A DNA stretch of 64,000 bases from an uncultured Muribaculaceae bacterium. GTDB taxonomy: Bacteria; Bacteroidota; Bacteroidia; Bacteroidales; Muribaculaceae. The translations under genes were made by a program, and so were the position numbers. The notes under the pieces are model-generated. The model saw only the letters and a list, made by a program, of their open reading frames with translations. It was not told the origin of the DNA and ran no database searches. Below are positions 1 to 8,216 of this stretch, in pieces. Location of the stretch: assembly GCA_910588065.1 (NCBI GenBank), contig CAJUPZ010000005.1, forward strand, positions 61,545-125,544, given 5' to 3'. Each line of letters starts with the position of its first letter. Position 1 is the first letter of the stretch.

Positions 1-153
1 ATACATGAAACTACCGTGCGGGGCACCCTTGATGAACTGATACAACACTTTACCCAAAACAATCCTAAAGGCGAGATTGTTATCATTCTGGAAGGGAAAG
101 CGACCCCGGCATCCCGACCCCACAAAAACAAATATAAAGCCGAGGATATTTAA
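1..153 (+). CDS. rsmI: RsmI 3' end (16S rRNA 2'-O-methyltransferase), truncated by window edge
   Basis: Frame 1 is open from the first base to a TAA at 151-153, giving about 50 residues. The stretch reads HETTVRGTLDEL followed by PKGEIVIILEGK, which matches the C-terminal end of RsmI-type methyltransferases (the HEE-VRG-L and KGEIVLVVEG signatures). RsmI uses SAM to methylate the 2'-OH of C1402 in 16S rRNA. The catalytic SAM-binding part lies outside the window. The short basic tail after the motif is ordinary for the family. The assignment rests on this one tail motif. Confidence 0.75.
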   Translation: MHETTVRGTLDELIQHFTQNNPKGEIVIILEGKATPASRPHKNKYKAEDI

Positions 154-204
154 TCAATTTTTGAATTAACCAAAGGGACTCACGCCCTTGCTAAAACAAA
201 ATTT

Positions 205-1068
205 ATGAGAACTTATGGTATTTCCGCTCTCGCTGCCTTAGCCCTGCTGAGCAGCTGCGGCACTAAAGAGAAGCTTGAGCAGGCGCAGGAACAGAATACA
301 GCGCTGAACACTGAACTCCAGGCAACATTAGCTACCCAGGACAGCCTGTTTGCTCTGATAAACGACATATCTACAGGCATGAGCCAGATCAAGGATATTG
401 AGCACATCATCGCAACCCCCGGAGCCCTTACTGATGAAAGTGCATCGCGCAAAACCCAGCTCAGAAACGATATGATTGCAATCCGCGAGGCTTTGCAGCA
501 GCGCCGCGAACGCCTTGCGCAGCTTGAAAAGAAGCTAAAGGACTCAAGCGGCTCAAACGCAAACCTTATGAAGACAATCGACAACCTCAAGGGTCAGATT
601 GCCGAGCAGGAAACCGAAATCGCAACCCTCACAAACCAGCTCTCCGCCGCACATATTGAGATAGCAAACCTCGGTGCGAGAGTGGATTCTCTCAGCTCTA
701 CCGTAACAGAAGTCACCACCGAAAGAGAACAAGCCCGCCAGCAGGCTACCGAACTTACCGATGAACTCAACACCTGCTTCTTTGCCATCGGTTCCAAGAG
801 CGAGCTGCAGAAACACCAGATAATCAAAACCGGATTCCTGCGCAAAACAAAAATCATGCCCAGCGATTTTGAGAAAGCTTACTTCACTCAGGCCGACAAG
901 AGATCTCTCGTCAATATTCCGCTTCACTCCAAAAAAGCTAAGGTGCTTACCAACCAGCCCGCCGACAGCTATGAAATAGTGGAGGAGGGTGACCAGAAAA
1001 TACTGAAAATCAAAAACGCCGCCAGCTTCTGGAGCATCAGCAACTTCCTTGTAATTCAGGTGGACTGA
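205..1068 (+). CDS. coiled-coil lipoprotein of unknown function
   Basis: A protein of 287 residues. It starts with a lipoprotein signal peptide: a short basic N-terminus, a hydrophobic run and a lipobox LSSC with the Cys at residue 18. Residues about 20-190 are rich in Glu, Gln, Ala and Leu in heptad-like spacing, so a long periplasmic coiled coil is likely. The last 100 residues form a separate, more globular tail. The ATG at 205 is the only start that keeps the signal peptide. I do not recognise a named family; proteins of this shape are common in Bacteroidales envelopes. It lies 51 bases after rsmI in the same direction and ends just before a strong terminator. Confidence 0.8.
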   Translation: MRTYGISALAALALLSSCGTKEKLEQAQEQNTALNTELQATLATQDSLFALINDISTGMSQIKDIEHIIATPGALTDESASRKTQLRNDMIAIREALQQRRERLAQLEKKLKDSSGSNANLMKTIDNLKGQIAEQETEIATLTNQLSAAHIEIANLGARVDSLSSTVTEVTTEREQARQQATELTDELNTCFFAIGSKSELQKHQIIKTGFLRKTKIMPSDFEKAYFTQADKRSLVNIPLHSKKAKVLTNQPADSYEIVEEGDQKILKIKNAASFWSISNFLVIQVD

Positions 1069-1091
1069 TCCAGCCAACGGCTGCCATATAT

Positions 1092-1127
1092 AAAAATAGC
1101 CCGCGATTTTTTTCGCGGGCTATTTTT
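1092..1127. terminator. bidirectional rho-independent terminator
   Basis: A near-perfect inverted repeat (AAAAATAGCCCGCGA / TCGCGGGCTATTTTT) with T runs on both strands. It separates the rightward lipoprotein gene from the leftward ruvC operon and can serve both. Confidence 0.9.
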
Positions 1128-1159
1128 ATGCGCGGTTTTATAACCCTCACATAATGCTT

Positions 1160-1744
1160 TCAGCGCACTCTGTCGGGGTTTCTGGCTATGAAGTCTTTCC
1201 ACGACGATTTGCCCGCTGAGGGAATGGGGCGTGTTGACTCGTAGAAATGACACATCGCCGCAGCGAGGGCATCCGTGGAATCAAGTTGGGGCAGCAGCTG
1301 CTCCTCCTTGATGTTGAGTGTGCGTTTGAGCATTTCGCGCACCTGCTCCTTGGAGGCCGCTCCGGTGCCGGTTATCGCCATCTTTATTTTTCTGGGCTCA
1401 TATTCGGTTATCGGCACCTCGCGGGCAAGGGCGGCAGCCATCGCTACCCCCTGTGCTCTGCCAAGTTTCAGCATCGACTGCACATTTTTGCCGAAAAAAG
1501 GGGCTTCGATAGCCATCTCGTCCGGCAGATACTGTTCCACCAGCGAAAGGATGCGGTCGTATATGCGTTTGAGCCTCATGTAATGGCTCTCGAACTTGCT
1601 GAGCTCGATAATGCCAAGAGCTATCATTGCCGGCTTCTTGTTCTTTATGCCGACAATACCGTAGCCCATCACATTAGTGCCGGGGTCAACACCCATTATA
1701 ACCTTATCCCATAAAGCCTTTTCGGCTGCTATGTCGTCTGTCAT
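1160..1744 (-). CDS. ruvC: RuvC Holliday junction resolvase
   Basis: A 194-residue endonuclease that nicks Holliday junctions in the RuvABC pathway of recombinational repair. The RNase H-like fold is visible: the first catalytic Asp in MGVDPGT (about residue 18), the Glu in AIEAPFFGKN, and the Asp pair in DSTDALAAA near the C-terminus. The length is normal once the ATG at 1744 is used. A longer reading frame runs upstream but would bury the preceding gene. The chosen start overlaps the stop of the DUF4286 gene as ATGA, which indicates translational coupling at the end of this leftward operon. Confidence 0.93.
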   Translation of the reverse strand: MTDDIAAEKALWDKVIMGVDPGTNVMGYGIVGIKNKKPAMIALGIIELSKFESHYMRLKRIYDRILSLVEQYLPDEMAIEAPFFGKNVQSMLKLGRAQGVAMAAALAREVPITEYEPRKIKMAITGTGAASKEQVREMLKRTLNIKEEQLLPQLDSTDALAAAMCHFYESTRPIPSAGKSSWKDFIARNPDRVR

Positions 1745-2049
1745 CCGATAATCTGCATATAGGTTGTGAACCAGAGGATACTGTCGCCGGCTTTGTGTCT
1801 CAACTCTCTCAGCATAAGAGCTCCGTCGCCCGACTCCATCCATTCTCTGGCGCATTCGATTGTAGGGCATACAAACTGCACGGCATAGCTTGCCGCGCAG
1901 TCTGCCTCATCTGTCATTATGCGGCAAAAAAGGGGAGCGGTAAACCCGCCCCCTTTTACTGCGTTGTCCAGAAATGTGTCCTTAACCCACTTTCGGAAAG
2001 TGTTGTCGGCCTCAGGAGCAACAGCAAAGGTGGTGTTTGTAAGTACCAT
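1741..2049 (-). CDS. DUF4286 family protein
   Basis: A 102-residue cytosolic protein. The pattern (an N-terminal strand of small hydrophobics, WVKDTFLDNAV, a central RIMTD and SYAVQFVCP, and a closing SILWFTTYMQ) matches the small DUF4286 proteins that commonly sit upstream of ruvC in Bacteroidetes. The start at 2049 (ATG) overlaps the TAA of the upstream gene by one base. The stop overlaps the ruvC ATG. Function is unknown; a stress-responsive ferredoxin-like fold has been suggested for the family, but nothing here tests that. Confidence 0.8.
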   Translation of the reverse strand: MVLTNTTFAVAPEADNTFRKWVKDTFLDNAVKGGGFTAPLFCRIMTDEADCAASYAVQFVCPTIECAREWMESGDGALMLRELRHKAGDSILWFTTYMQIIG

Positions 2050-2567
2050 TACAGATTGCTGCCCACAGCTCCGAGTAATACAAGCAACAGATATAGCACA
2101 CTTACTCCTATGCCGCAGAAGAAGCCCCATTTGGTCCATTTGCCGGCTTCCTGTGAGGCCAGCTGGGCTCCGGCATAATCGCCTGATCTGAATTTGCTGT
2201 CAACAGACGCGGCTTTGATGATGCCGACAATACCGAAAGGCAGGCAGCAGAAGAGGGTTACAAGAATAGACTCCACAAGCCATGTTTTGGGAGCAACCTG
2301 AGGCATCTGATTGTCTGCCATGCCGGGTGCATACTGCGGGTAAGGGGGCTGGTTGCATGACTGGTATCCGCCGTTGGGCAGACTCATGGGGTTTTGAGCT
2401 CCTCCGAAAAGATAGGTGGCGAGTTCGGGCACCTGGGCTGCGGGGGTCCAGTTGCCTAACTGCTCATTATATACTAAGGTGTCGGGGGTTATACCGCGGG
2501 CTCTCAGTTGTTCGATGTTGAACGGCCCCTGAGGCTGATTGTTTGAATCCGGAATGAAATAGTTCAT
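2049..2567 (-). CDS. GYF_2 (DUF4339) and CD225/dispanin-like membrane protein
   Basis: 172 residues in three parts. Residues 1-50 form a GYF_2/DUF4339 domain (an N-terminal YFIPDS, then QGPFNIEQLRARGITPDTLVY and a W near residue 40). Residues 55-95 are a linker rich in Pro, Gly, Gln and Tyr. The C-terminus carries two hydrophobic segments, ILVTLFCCLPFGIVGIIKA and GFFCGIGVSVLYLLLVLLG, with the PFGIVGIIKA signature of CD225/dispanin proteins, the superfamily of eukaryotic IFITM. Bacterial members are mostly uncharacterised. It sits 12 bases after the GT2 gene and is translationally coupled to DUF4286. Confidence 0.82.
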   Translation of the reverse strand: MNYFIPDSNNQPQGPFNIEQLRARGITPDTLVYNEQLGNWTPAAQVPELATYLFGGAQNPMSLPNGGYQSCNQPPYPQYAPGMADNQMPQVAPKTWLVESILVTLFCCLPFGIVGIIKAASVDSKFRSGDYAGAQLASQEAGKWTKWGFFCGIGVSVLYLLLVLLGAVGSNL

Positions 2568-2579
2568 TGCTAATATTAT

Positions 2580-3332
2580 TTAAGATAGTTTTTTCTCTTG
2601 ATTTGTCCTTGCCACAAACCGGGGCAGGAAGCGCAGGTGGTTCCACACAGTAGGCAGCACACCGTAATATCTGGCCATTATCCTGAATCGCTCGGTAAGC
2701 GACTTTCTTCGGTTGGCGGTTGTGAGGCCCTCGAACAGGTAGTCGATGATTGTATCGCCGACATATACATTTTTTCTTGAATGCTGAAGGCAACGGATGC
2801 ACCATTCATAGTCTGCCGAAAATCTGTACTTGAGGTTGAACTGCGGGGCTATCCGGGCAAGAGTCACAAAAGCCTGATGACACACAACCATGCCGTCGGC
2901 AAAGCTTTTGTAGTCAAGCGACTGTGGAGCGGTCAGGTGTCTGTCAGCAATTTTTCTGCGTTGGCTGTCAACGATATCTGTCTGACCGTACACTATGCCG
3001 GGATAATTGTTTGCTATAATGGCGTCAGCTATTTTTGCAAGGGTGTCAGGGCTGTGAAAAGAGTCTCCGGCATTGAGAAATATCAGATATTTGCCACAAG
3101 CGCGGTCAAGCCCCTTGTTCATAGCATCGTAGAGCCCGGAGTCTGGTTCGGATGTCACTTTTATGCGGGGATGGGCGTCGGTTGCAATCTCAACGGTGCG
3201 GTCTTTTGACTTGCCGTCTATCACAAGATGCTCATAGTCAGTGAATGTCTGCTGCCTGACACTGTCAACAGTAGCCGGAAGGGTGTTCTCGGCATTGTAA
3301 GTGACCGTGATTATTGAAAACAGTGGGTTCAT
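2580..3332 (-). CDS. family 2 glycosyltransferase
   Basis: A 250-residue GT-A fold glycosyltransferase. The N-terminus FSIITVTYNAENTL starts the nucleotide-sugar binding fold, followed by a DGKSKD loop, the region SEPDSGLYDAMNKGL, and NAGDS in place of the DxD motif. The family transfers a sugar from a nucleotide donor to a lipid- or glycan-linked acceptor at the cytosolic face. No membrane segment is seen. Donor and acceptor cannot be read from the sequence, and no other polysaccharide genes are near. The start overlaps the stop of the preceding mini-protein (ATGA at 3329-3332). Confidence 0.88.
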   Translation of the reverse strand: MNPLFSIITVTYNAENTLPATVDSVRQQTFTDYEHLVIDGKSKDRTVEIATDAHPRIKVTSEPDSGLYDAMNKGLDRACGKYLIFLNAGDSFHSPDTLAKIADAIIANNYPGIVYGQTDIVDSQRRKIADRHLTAPQSLDYKSFADGMVVCHQAFVTLARIAPQFNLKYRFSADYEWCIRCLQHSRKNVYVGDTIIDYLFEGLTTANRRKSLTERFRIMARYYGVLPTVWNHLRFLPRFVARTNQEKKLS

Positions 3333-3640
3333 CTTACCATCACCTTCTTAGACCATTGTGAGCACTTTACAATATAACATCCTTTACCAAGCTCAACGCT
3401 CTCGCTGCATCCGCCCTGGACATCAACGGTTTTGATAAGCTGACCGGTAATGGAATAAATATAGAAGCGGATGGTGGAGTCGACACGCACAGAAATGCTG
3501 ATAGCTGTTGACGAGGATGTCAGCACTATGGACTCGGCCTCGATACGCTCGGCAGCCTGCGGCCGGGCGTCTGCAGCGTACGGAAGCAGGGGAGAACCCG
3601 CCACCGCGCAGCTTATCAATATCTTCAGCATAGTTTTCAT
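3329..3640 (-). CDS. small secreted protein with type IX-like C-terminal sorting tail
   Basis: 103 residues: a signal peptide (MKTMLKILISCAVAGSPLL, cleavage likely near residue 25) followed almost directly by a beta-rich module whose pattern IYSITGQLIKTV, a Gly-rich turn, KGCYIVKCSQWSKKVMVR resembles the type A C-terminal sorting domain of type IX secretion substrates. There is almost no cargo between the two. DUF3244-like mini-proteins have a similar look and are an alternative. It is the first gene of the leftward operon and has a consensus promoter 19 bases upstream. Confidence 0.65.
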   Translation of the reverse strand: MKTMLKILISCAVAGSPLLPYAADARPQAAERIEAESIVLTSSSTAISISVRVDSTIRFYIYSITGQLIKTVDVQGGCSESVELGKGCYIVKCSQWSKKVMVR

Positions 3641-3658
3641 ATTACCACTAAATTATTG

Positions 3659-3689
3659 CAAATTTAGCTCATTATCGTCAAATAGCAAA
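3659..3689 (-). promoter_or_regulatory. Bacteroidetes promoter for the GT2-ruvC operon
   Basis: On the minus strand, TTTG (3686-3689), 19 bases, then TAAATTTG (3659-3666). Both boxes match the -33/-7 consensus of Bacteroidetes primary sigma factor promoters. Transcription should begin about 3652-3655, leaving a leader of some 13 bases. Confidence 0.75.
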
Positions 3690-3768
3690 ATTTTTAACGT
3701 TGAAAGCGCCGCAAATACCGCACGGAGACACAAGGGTGTGTAAATTCTGTGTCAGCTTTGTGTCAGCT

Positions 3769-3800
3769 TTTGGTCAAATGCCTATTTTTTACTACCTTTG
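3769..3800 (+). promoter_or_regulatory. promoter of the glycogen synthase gene
   Basis: TTTG (3769-3772), 20 bases, TACCTTTG (3793-3800): a full match to the consensus. It lies 29 bases before the ATG of the glycogen synthase gene and diverges from the leftward operon promoter about 80 bases away. Confidence 0.78.
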
Positions 3801-3829
3801 CGGCTGACTTAATTGAATTCAGTTACTTT

Positions 3830-5488
3830 ATGGAAAGTTCAACCGTAGCTCTTGACCTACTCTTTGAAACAAGCTGGGAAGTATGCAACAAGATTGGCGG
3901 CATATATACCGTTCTATCGACTAAAGCCAAGACGTTACAGAAACTATACAAAGATAAGGTTATATTTATAGGACCGGATGTATGGACAGAAGACACACCC
4001 TCTCCATACTTCATAGAAACCCCCTCGGTGCTGGGCGCCTGGAAAGCGAAAGCAAAGCTGCCTCAGGGAGTCAGCGTGCGCACAGGACGATGGGATGTGC
4101 CCGGAAAACCGATTGTTGTGCTGGTGAAATTTGAAGCGATGTATGCCGAGAAAAACCGGTATTACGGCGAGATGTGGAACCGCTTTGGTGTCGATTCTCT
4201 CAATGCCTACGGCGACTATGACGAATGCTGCGCATTTTCACTCGCAGCCGGTGCTGTGATAGAAGATATATGTGCCTTCCACAAAATTACCCCCAAAAGC
4301 CGAAAGAATGCTATCGCCCACTTTGACGAGTGGCAGACAGGCATGGGACTGCTGTATGTGAAATGGAAACTGCCGCAGGTAGCCACCATCTTCACCACCC
4401 ATGCAACAAGCATCGGCCGCAGTATATGCGGAAACGGCAAGCCTCTGTACAGCCATCTCGGTTCTTATAACGGCGACCAGATGGCCCGGGAGCTGAATAT
4501 GCAGTCCAAGCACTCCCTTGAAAAAGCTGCCGCCCATGCCGCCGACTGCTTCACCACCGTGAGCGAGGTCACCGCTGTGGAATGTGAGCAGCTTCTTGAG
4601 CTGAGACCGCAGGTTGTGACACCAAACGGCTTTGAGAAAAATTTTGTACCTCCGCGCACGAAATTTGCCGAGGCAAAGGCGGTGGCCCGCGAAAAATTGC
4701 TTGATGTGGCTTCCGCGCTCACCGGCAAAAGTTTTCCCGACTACACAATGCTTATAGCCACCTCAGGCCGATGCGAGTACCGCAACAAGGGGCTCGATGT
4801 GTTCCTCGACTCGATGGCTACTCTTGAAAGCAAACAGATAAAGCGCCCGTGCATAGCGTTTGTAATGGTGCCGGCATGGATGAAAGAGCCTCGTGCCGAT
4901 CTTGTCGCAGCCCTTCAGAGCGATGAAGCCAAACGTCTTGATGACCCCGTGATAACCCATTGGCTGAATAATCCAAACGAGGATGCCGTGCTCAACCGCA
5001 TCCACGGAATAGGGTTTGCAAACAACTCCGACAGCAAAGTGACAGTCATATATGTGCCCTGCTATCTTAATGGCACAGATGGTATATTCAACTCCGAGTA
5101 CTATGACCTGCTTATAGGAATGGATGCCACCGTATTCCCCTCATATTATGAGCCTTGGGGATATACTCCCCTCGAGAGCATAGCGTTCGGTGTGCCCACA
5201 ATCACAACATCGCTGAGCGGATTCGGCCAGTGGATTCTGTCTACCACGGACAACCAGTTCTGCTCATGCGGCGTGAACGTGATTGGGCGCGGTGATGAGA
5301 ATTACGGTCAGGTTGTTGAAAGCATAGCACGCTCTCTCGATTATCTCAACGAAATGGACCATACAGAATGCGCCATTGTGGACGAAGCCGCAAGAAAAAC
5401 ATCGTGCCGCGCCGCATGGAGCTACTTCATCACATATTATATACAAGCATTTGAAGTTGCACTCGCAGCTCGCAATAACAGATTATAA
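3830..5488 (+). CDS. glycogen synthase, GT3-like
   Basis: 552 residues. It builds alpha-1,4-glucan by adding glucose from a nucleotide sugar. The N-terminus LFETSWEVCNKIGGIYTVLSTKA is the donor-binding loop typical of the eukaryote-like GT3 synthases found in Bacteroidetes, rather than the GT5 GlgA of enterobacteria. The C-terminal catalytic motif is PSYYEPWGYTPLESIAFGVPTITTSLSGFG, with the E-x7-E pair of GT-B retaining enzymes. The ATG at 3830 is preferred because in-frame codons before it fall within the promoter. The phosphorylase gene follows after 23 bases, so synthesis and breakdown of storage glucan are likely co-transcribed. Confidence 0.9.
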   Translation: MESSTVALDLLFETSWEVCNKIGGIYTVLSTKAKTLQKLYKDKVIFIGPDVWTEDTPSPYFIETPSVLGAWKAKAKLPQGVSVRTGRWDVPGKPIVVLVKFEAMYAEKNRYYGEMWNRFGVDSLNAYGDYDECCAFSLAAGAVIEDICAFHKITPKSRKNAIAHFDEWQTGMGLLYVKWKLPQVATIFTTHATSIGRSICGNGKPLYSHLGSYNGDQMARELNMQSKHSLEKAAAHAADCFTTVSEVTAVECEQLLELRPQVVTPNGFEKNFVPPRTKFAEAKAVAREKLLDVASALTGKSFPDYTMLIATSGRCEYRNKGLDVFLDSMATLESKQIKRPCIAFVMVPAWMKEPRADLVAALQSDEAKRLDDPVITHWLNNPNEDAVLNRIHGIGFANNSDSKVTVIYVPCYLNGTDGIFNSEYYDLLIGMDATVFPSYYEPWGYTPLESIAFGVPTITTSLSGFGQWILSTTDNQFCSCGVNVIGRGDENYGQVVESIARSLDYLNEMDHTECAIVDEAARKTSCRAAWSYFITYYIQAFEVALAARNNRL

Positions 5489-5511
5489 CTACTTCATTAA
5501 CATAACATTTT

Positions 5512-8067
5512 ATGAAAATCCAAGTAAGCAACGCTAACGCACCCGTGTGGCGCGACTCTACTGTAAAGGCAGAGCTTCCCTCTTCCCTGAAGCCCCTTGA
5601 AGTTGTCGCAAAAAACCTTTGGTGGGTATGGAACAGCGATGCAAAAAACCTCTTTCGTGACCTCAACCCCGACCTTTGGCGCAAAACAGGCGAAAACCCT
5701 GTGATGCTCCTTCAGCAGCTCTCTACCGAACGCCTTGACGAAATAGCCAAGGATAAAGAAATGATGGACAGAATCCAGAAAGTGCATGCTCACTTCCAGG
5801 AATACATGTCCAAGCCCATGCGCAAGGATGTTCCTTCCGTGTCTTACTTTTCAATGGAGTATGGTCTCTGCAACTGCCTGAAGATTTATTCCGGCGGTCT
5901 CGGCGTTCTCGCCGGCGACTATATCAAGGAGGCTTCTGACAGCTGCGTGGACATGACTGCTGTCGGCTTCCTATACCGCTACGGCTACTTTACACAGACA
6001 CTTTCTGTTGACGGTCAGCAGATTGCAAACTACGAGCCTCAGAACTTCAACCAGCTGCCCATTGAACAGGTGGTTGACGGCGAGGGCAACCCTGTGATTC
6101 TCGAAGTGCCCTATCCCGGACGCACAGTTTACTCTCACATCTGGCGTGTGAATGTAGGCCGCATGAAGCTCTATCTGCTCGACACCGACTTTGATATGAA
6201 CAGCGAGTATGACCGCTCTATCACCCACCAGCTCTATGGCGGTGACTGGGAAAACCGCATCAAGCAGGAATATCTGCTCGGCATCGGCGGTGTGCTCATG
6301 CTTAAGAAACTTGGTGTGAACTCCGACCTTTACCACTGCAACGAAGGCCACGCGGCCCTGCTCAACCTCCAGCGCCTTGTCGACTATGTTCAGGAAAAGA
6401 ACCTCGACTTCGCTACCGCGCTCGAGCTCGTGCGCTCATCTTCACTCTACACCGTACACACTCCCGTGCCCGCCGGCCACGACTATTTTGACGAAGGCCT
6501 CTTCGGCAAATACATGGGCGAATATCCCGCAAAACTGGGCATCTCCTGGTCTGACCTCATGAACATGGGCCGCGAGAACCCCGACTCAAACGAGCGCTTC
6601 TCAATGAGCGTGTTCGCACTCAACACCTGTCAGGAAGCCAACGGTGTGAGCTGGCTCCACGGCGAGGTTTCCAAAAAAATGTTTGCAGGTATCTGGAAAG
6701 GCTATACCTGGGAGGAGAGCCACGTTGGCTATGTGACCAACGGTGTGCATATGCCAACCTGGGCAGCTTCTGAATGGAAAGCTTTCTACACAGAGCACCT
6801 CGGCGAAAAAGTGTTTGAGGACCAGAGCAATCCCAAAGCATGGGAGGGCATCTTCAAGGTTTCTGACGAAGAAATCTGGAATATGCGCATGCGCATGAAA
6901 AACAAGTTCATCAACTTTGTAAGAAGAGACTTCAAGGAGAAATGGCTTGCAAACCAGGGTGATCCCTCCGCAGTGATGAGCATCCTTGACAAAATCAACC
7001 CCAACGCCCTCATTATCGGCTTTGCCCGCCGCTTCGCTACCTACAAGCGTGCTCACCTTCTGTTCACCGACCTTGACCGCCTTGCCAAGATTGTGAACAA
7101 CGAGCGCTTCCCGGTGCAGTTCGTATTCTCAGGTAAAGCCCACCCCGCTGACGGCGCCGGTCAGGGACTCATCAAGCGCATCATGGAGATCTCCAGAATG
7201 CCTCAGTTCCTCGGTAAAATCATCTTCCTTGAGGATTACAACATGATCGTTGCAAAACGCCTTGTGACTGGCGTTGACATCTGGCTCAACACCCCGACCC
7301 GTCCTCTGGAAGCTTCCGGCACATCAGGCGAAAAGGCTGAGATGAACGGTGTGCTCAACTTCTCTGTTCTTGACGGCTGGTGGTACGAAGGCTACCGCTT
7401 CGATGAGAAGGCAGGATGGGCTCTCACTGAAAAACGCACGTTCACAGACCAGTCACAGCAGGACAAACTCGATGCTGCTACAATCTACTCGATGCTCGAA
7501 AATGAGATTGTGCCCCTGTACTTTGAAAAGAACTCCAAAGGCTACTCACCCAAATGGATTCAGTACATCAAGGGTTCAATCGGCCACATAGCTCCCCACT
7601 TCACCATGAAGCGCATGATCGACGACTACATCAGCCGCTTCTACATGCCCGAGGACAAACGCTTCCTCGCACTGTCTAAGGACAACTACGCTCTTGCCCG
7701 CGAAATTGTTGCGTGGAAGAACAAGGTTGTGGAAGCATGGGATGGCATCAAGGTTGAAAAGCTCGACATTGCACAGCCTCAGCTCCAGGCTACCGGTCAG
7801 AAGTATCAGATCACAGCAGTGATCGACACCAACGGCCTTGGCAAGGATCTCGGCCTTGAATATGTTGCATACAGGGTGGAAGACGGTGTTGAGCACCTCT
7901 TTGAAACCAAGCCCTTCAAGGTTGTTAAGGAAGATGGCAATGTGCTCACCTACCAGCTTGACGAAAAGCTGCGCGAGGCAGGTGTTTACCGCTATGGTTT
8001 CCGCCTCTATCCGGTGAATGCAAACCTTCCTCACCGTCAGGATTTCGCATACGTGCGCTGGATCTGA
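5512..8067 (+). CDS. glgP: alpha-glucan (glycogen) phosphorylase, GT35
   Basis: 851 residues. It releases glucose-1-phosphate from alpha-1,4-glucan with pyridoxal phosphate as cofactor. The first 100 residues form the DUF3417-type N-terminal domain (LEVVAKNLWWVWNSDA). SYFSMEYGL and YSGGLGVLAGDYIKEASD follow, then CNEGHAALL, and FARRFATYKRAHLL with the phosphate-binding basic residues. The pyridoxal-phosphate region reads TRPLEASGTSGEKAEMNG and VLDGWWYEGY. The length is normal for the short-type alpha-glucan phosphorylase family, extended by about 100 C-terminal residues that look beta-rich. A strong terminator follows 25 bases downstream. Confidence 0.94.
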   Translation: MKIQVSNANAPVWRDSTVKAELPSSLKPLEVVAKNLWWVWNSDAKNLFRDLNPDLWRKTGENPVMLLQQLSTERLDEIAKDKEMMDRIQKVHAHFQEYMSKPMRKDVPSVSYFSMEYGLCNCLKIYSGGLGVLAGDYIKEASDSCVDMTAVGFLYRYGYFTQTLSVDGQQIANYEPQNFNQLPIEQVVDGEGNPVILEVPYPGRTVYSHIWRVNVGRMKLYLLDTDFDMNSEYDRSITHQLYGGDWENRIKQEYLLGIGGVLMLKKLGVNSDLYHCNEGHAALLNLQRLVDYVQEKNLDFATALELVRSSSLYTVHTPVPAGHDYFDEGLFGKYMGEYPAKLGISWSDLMNMGRENPDSNERFSMSVFALNTCQEANGVSWLHGEVSKKMFAGIWKGYTWEESHVGYVTNGVHMPTWAASEWKAFYTEHLGEKVFEDQSNPKAWEGIFKVSDEEIWNMRMRMKNKFINFVRRDFKEKWLANQGDPSAVMSILDKINPNALIIGFARRFATYKRAHLLFTDLDRLAKIVNNERFPVQFVFSGKAHPADGAGQGLIKRIMEISRMPQFLGKIIFLEDYNMIVAKRLVTGVDIWLNTPTRPLEASGTSGEKAEMNGVLNFSVLDGWWYEGYRFDEKAGWALTEKRTFTDQSQQDKLDAATIYSMLENEIVPLYFEKNSKGYSPKWIQYIKGSIGHIAPHFTMKRMIDDYISRFYMPEDKRFLALSKDNYALAREIVAWKNKVVEAWDGIKVEKLDIAQPQLQATGQKYQITAVIDTNGLGKDLGLEYVAYRVEDGVEHLFETKPFKVVKEDGNVLTYQLDEKLREAGVYRYGFRLYPVNANLPHRQDFAYVRWI

Positions 8068-8091
8068 TAGATAATCGACTACCGATATATG

Positions 8092-8128
8092 TCGGCGGCG
8101 ACCAAAAAGGTTGCCGCCGATTTTTTTT
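8092..8128 (+). terminator. rho-independent terminator after the glycogen genes
   Basis: TCGGCGGCGACC / GGTTGCCGCCGA hairpin with a short A-rich loop, followed by eight T residues. Confidence 0.9.
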
Positions 8129-8152
8129 GCATCCATATAAATATTAATTTTG
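8121..8152 (+). promoter_or_regulatory. probable pyrK-pyrD promoter
   Basis: TAATTTTG (8145-8152) is a full -7 box. The -33 position 20 bases upstream reads TTTT, one mismatch, and falls in the T run of the preceding terminator. A leader of about 60 bases precedes pyrK. I see no clear attenuator or riboswitch in it. Confidence 0.5.
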
Positions 8153-8216
8153 CAAAAATCAAAGACTACAGAGGCCGGCTGCCTCTGCTGTGAAAGATAT
8201 TAATTGACCAATACTT

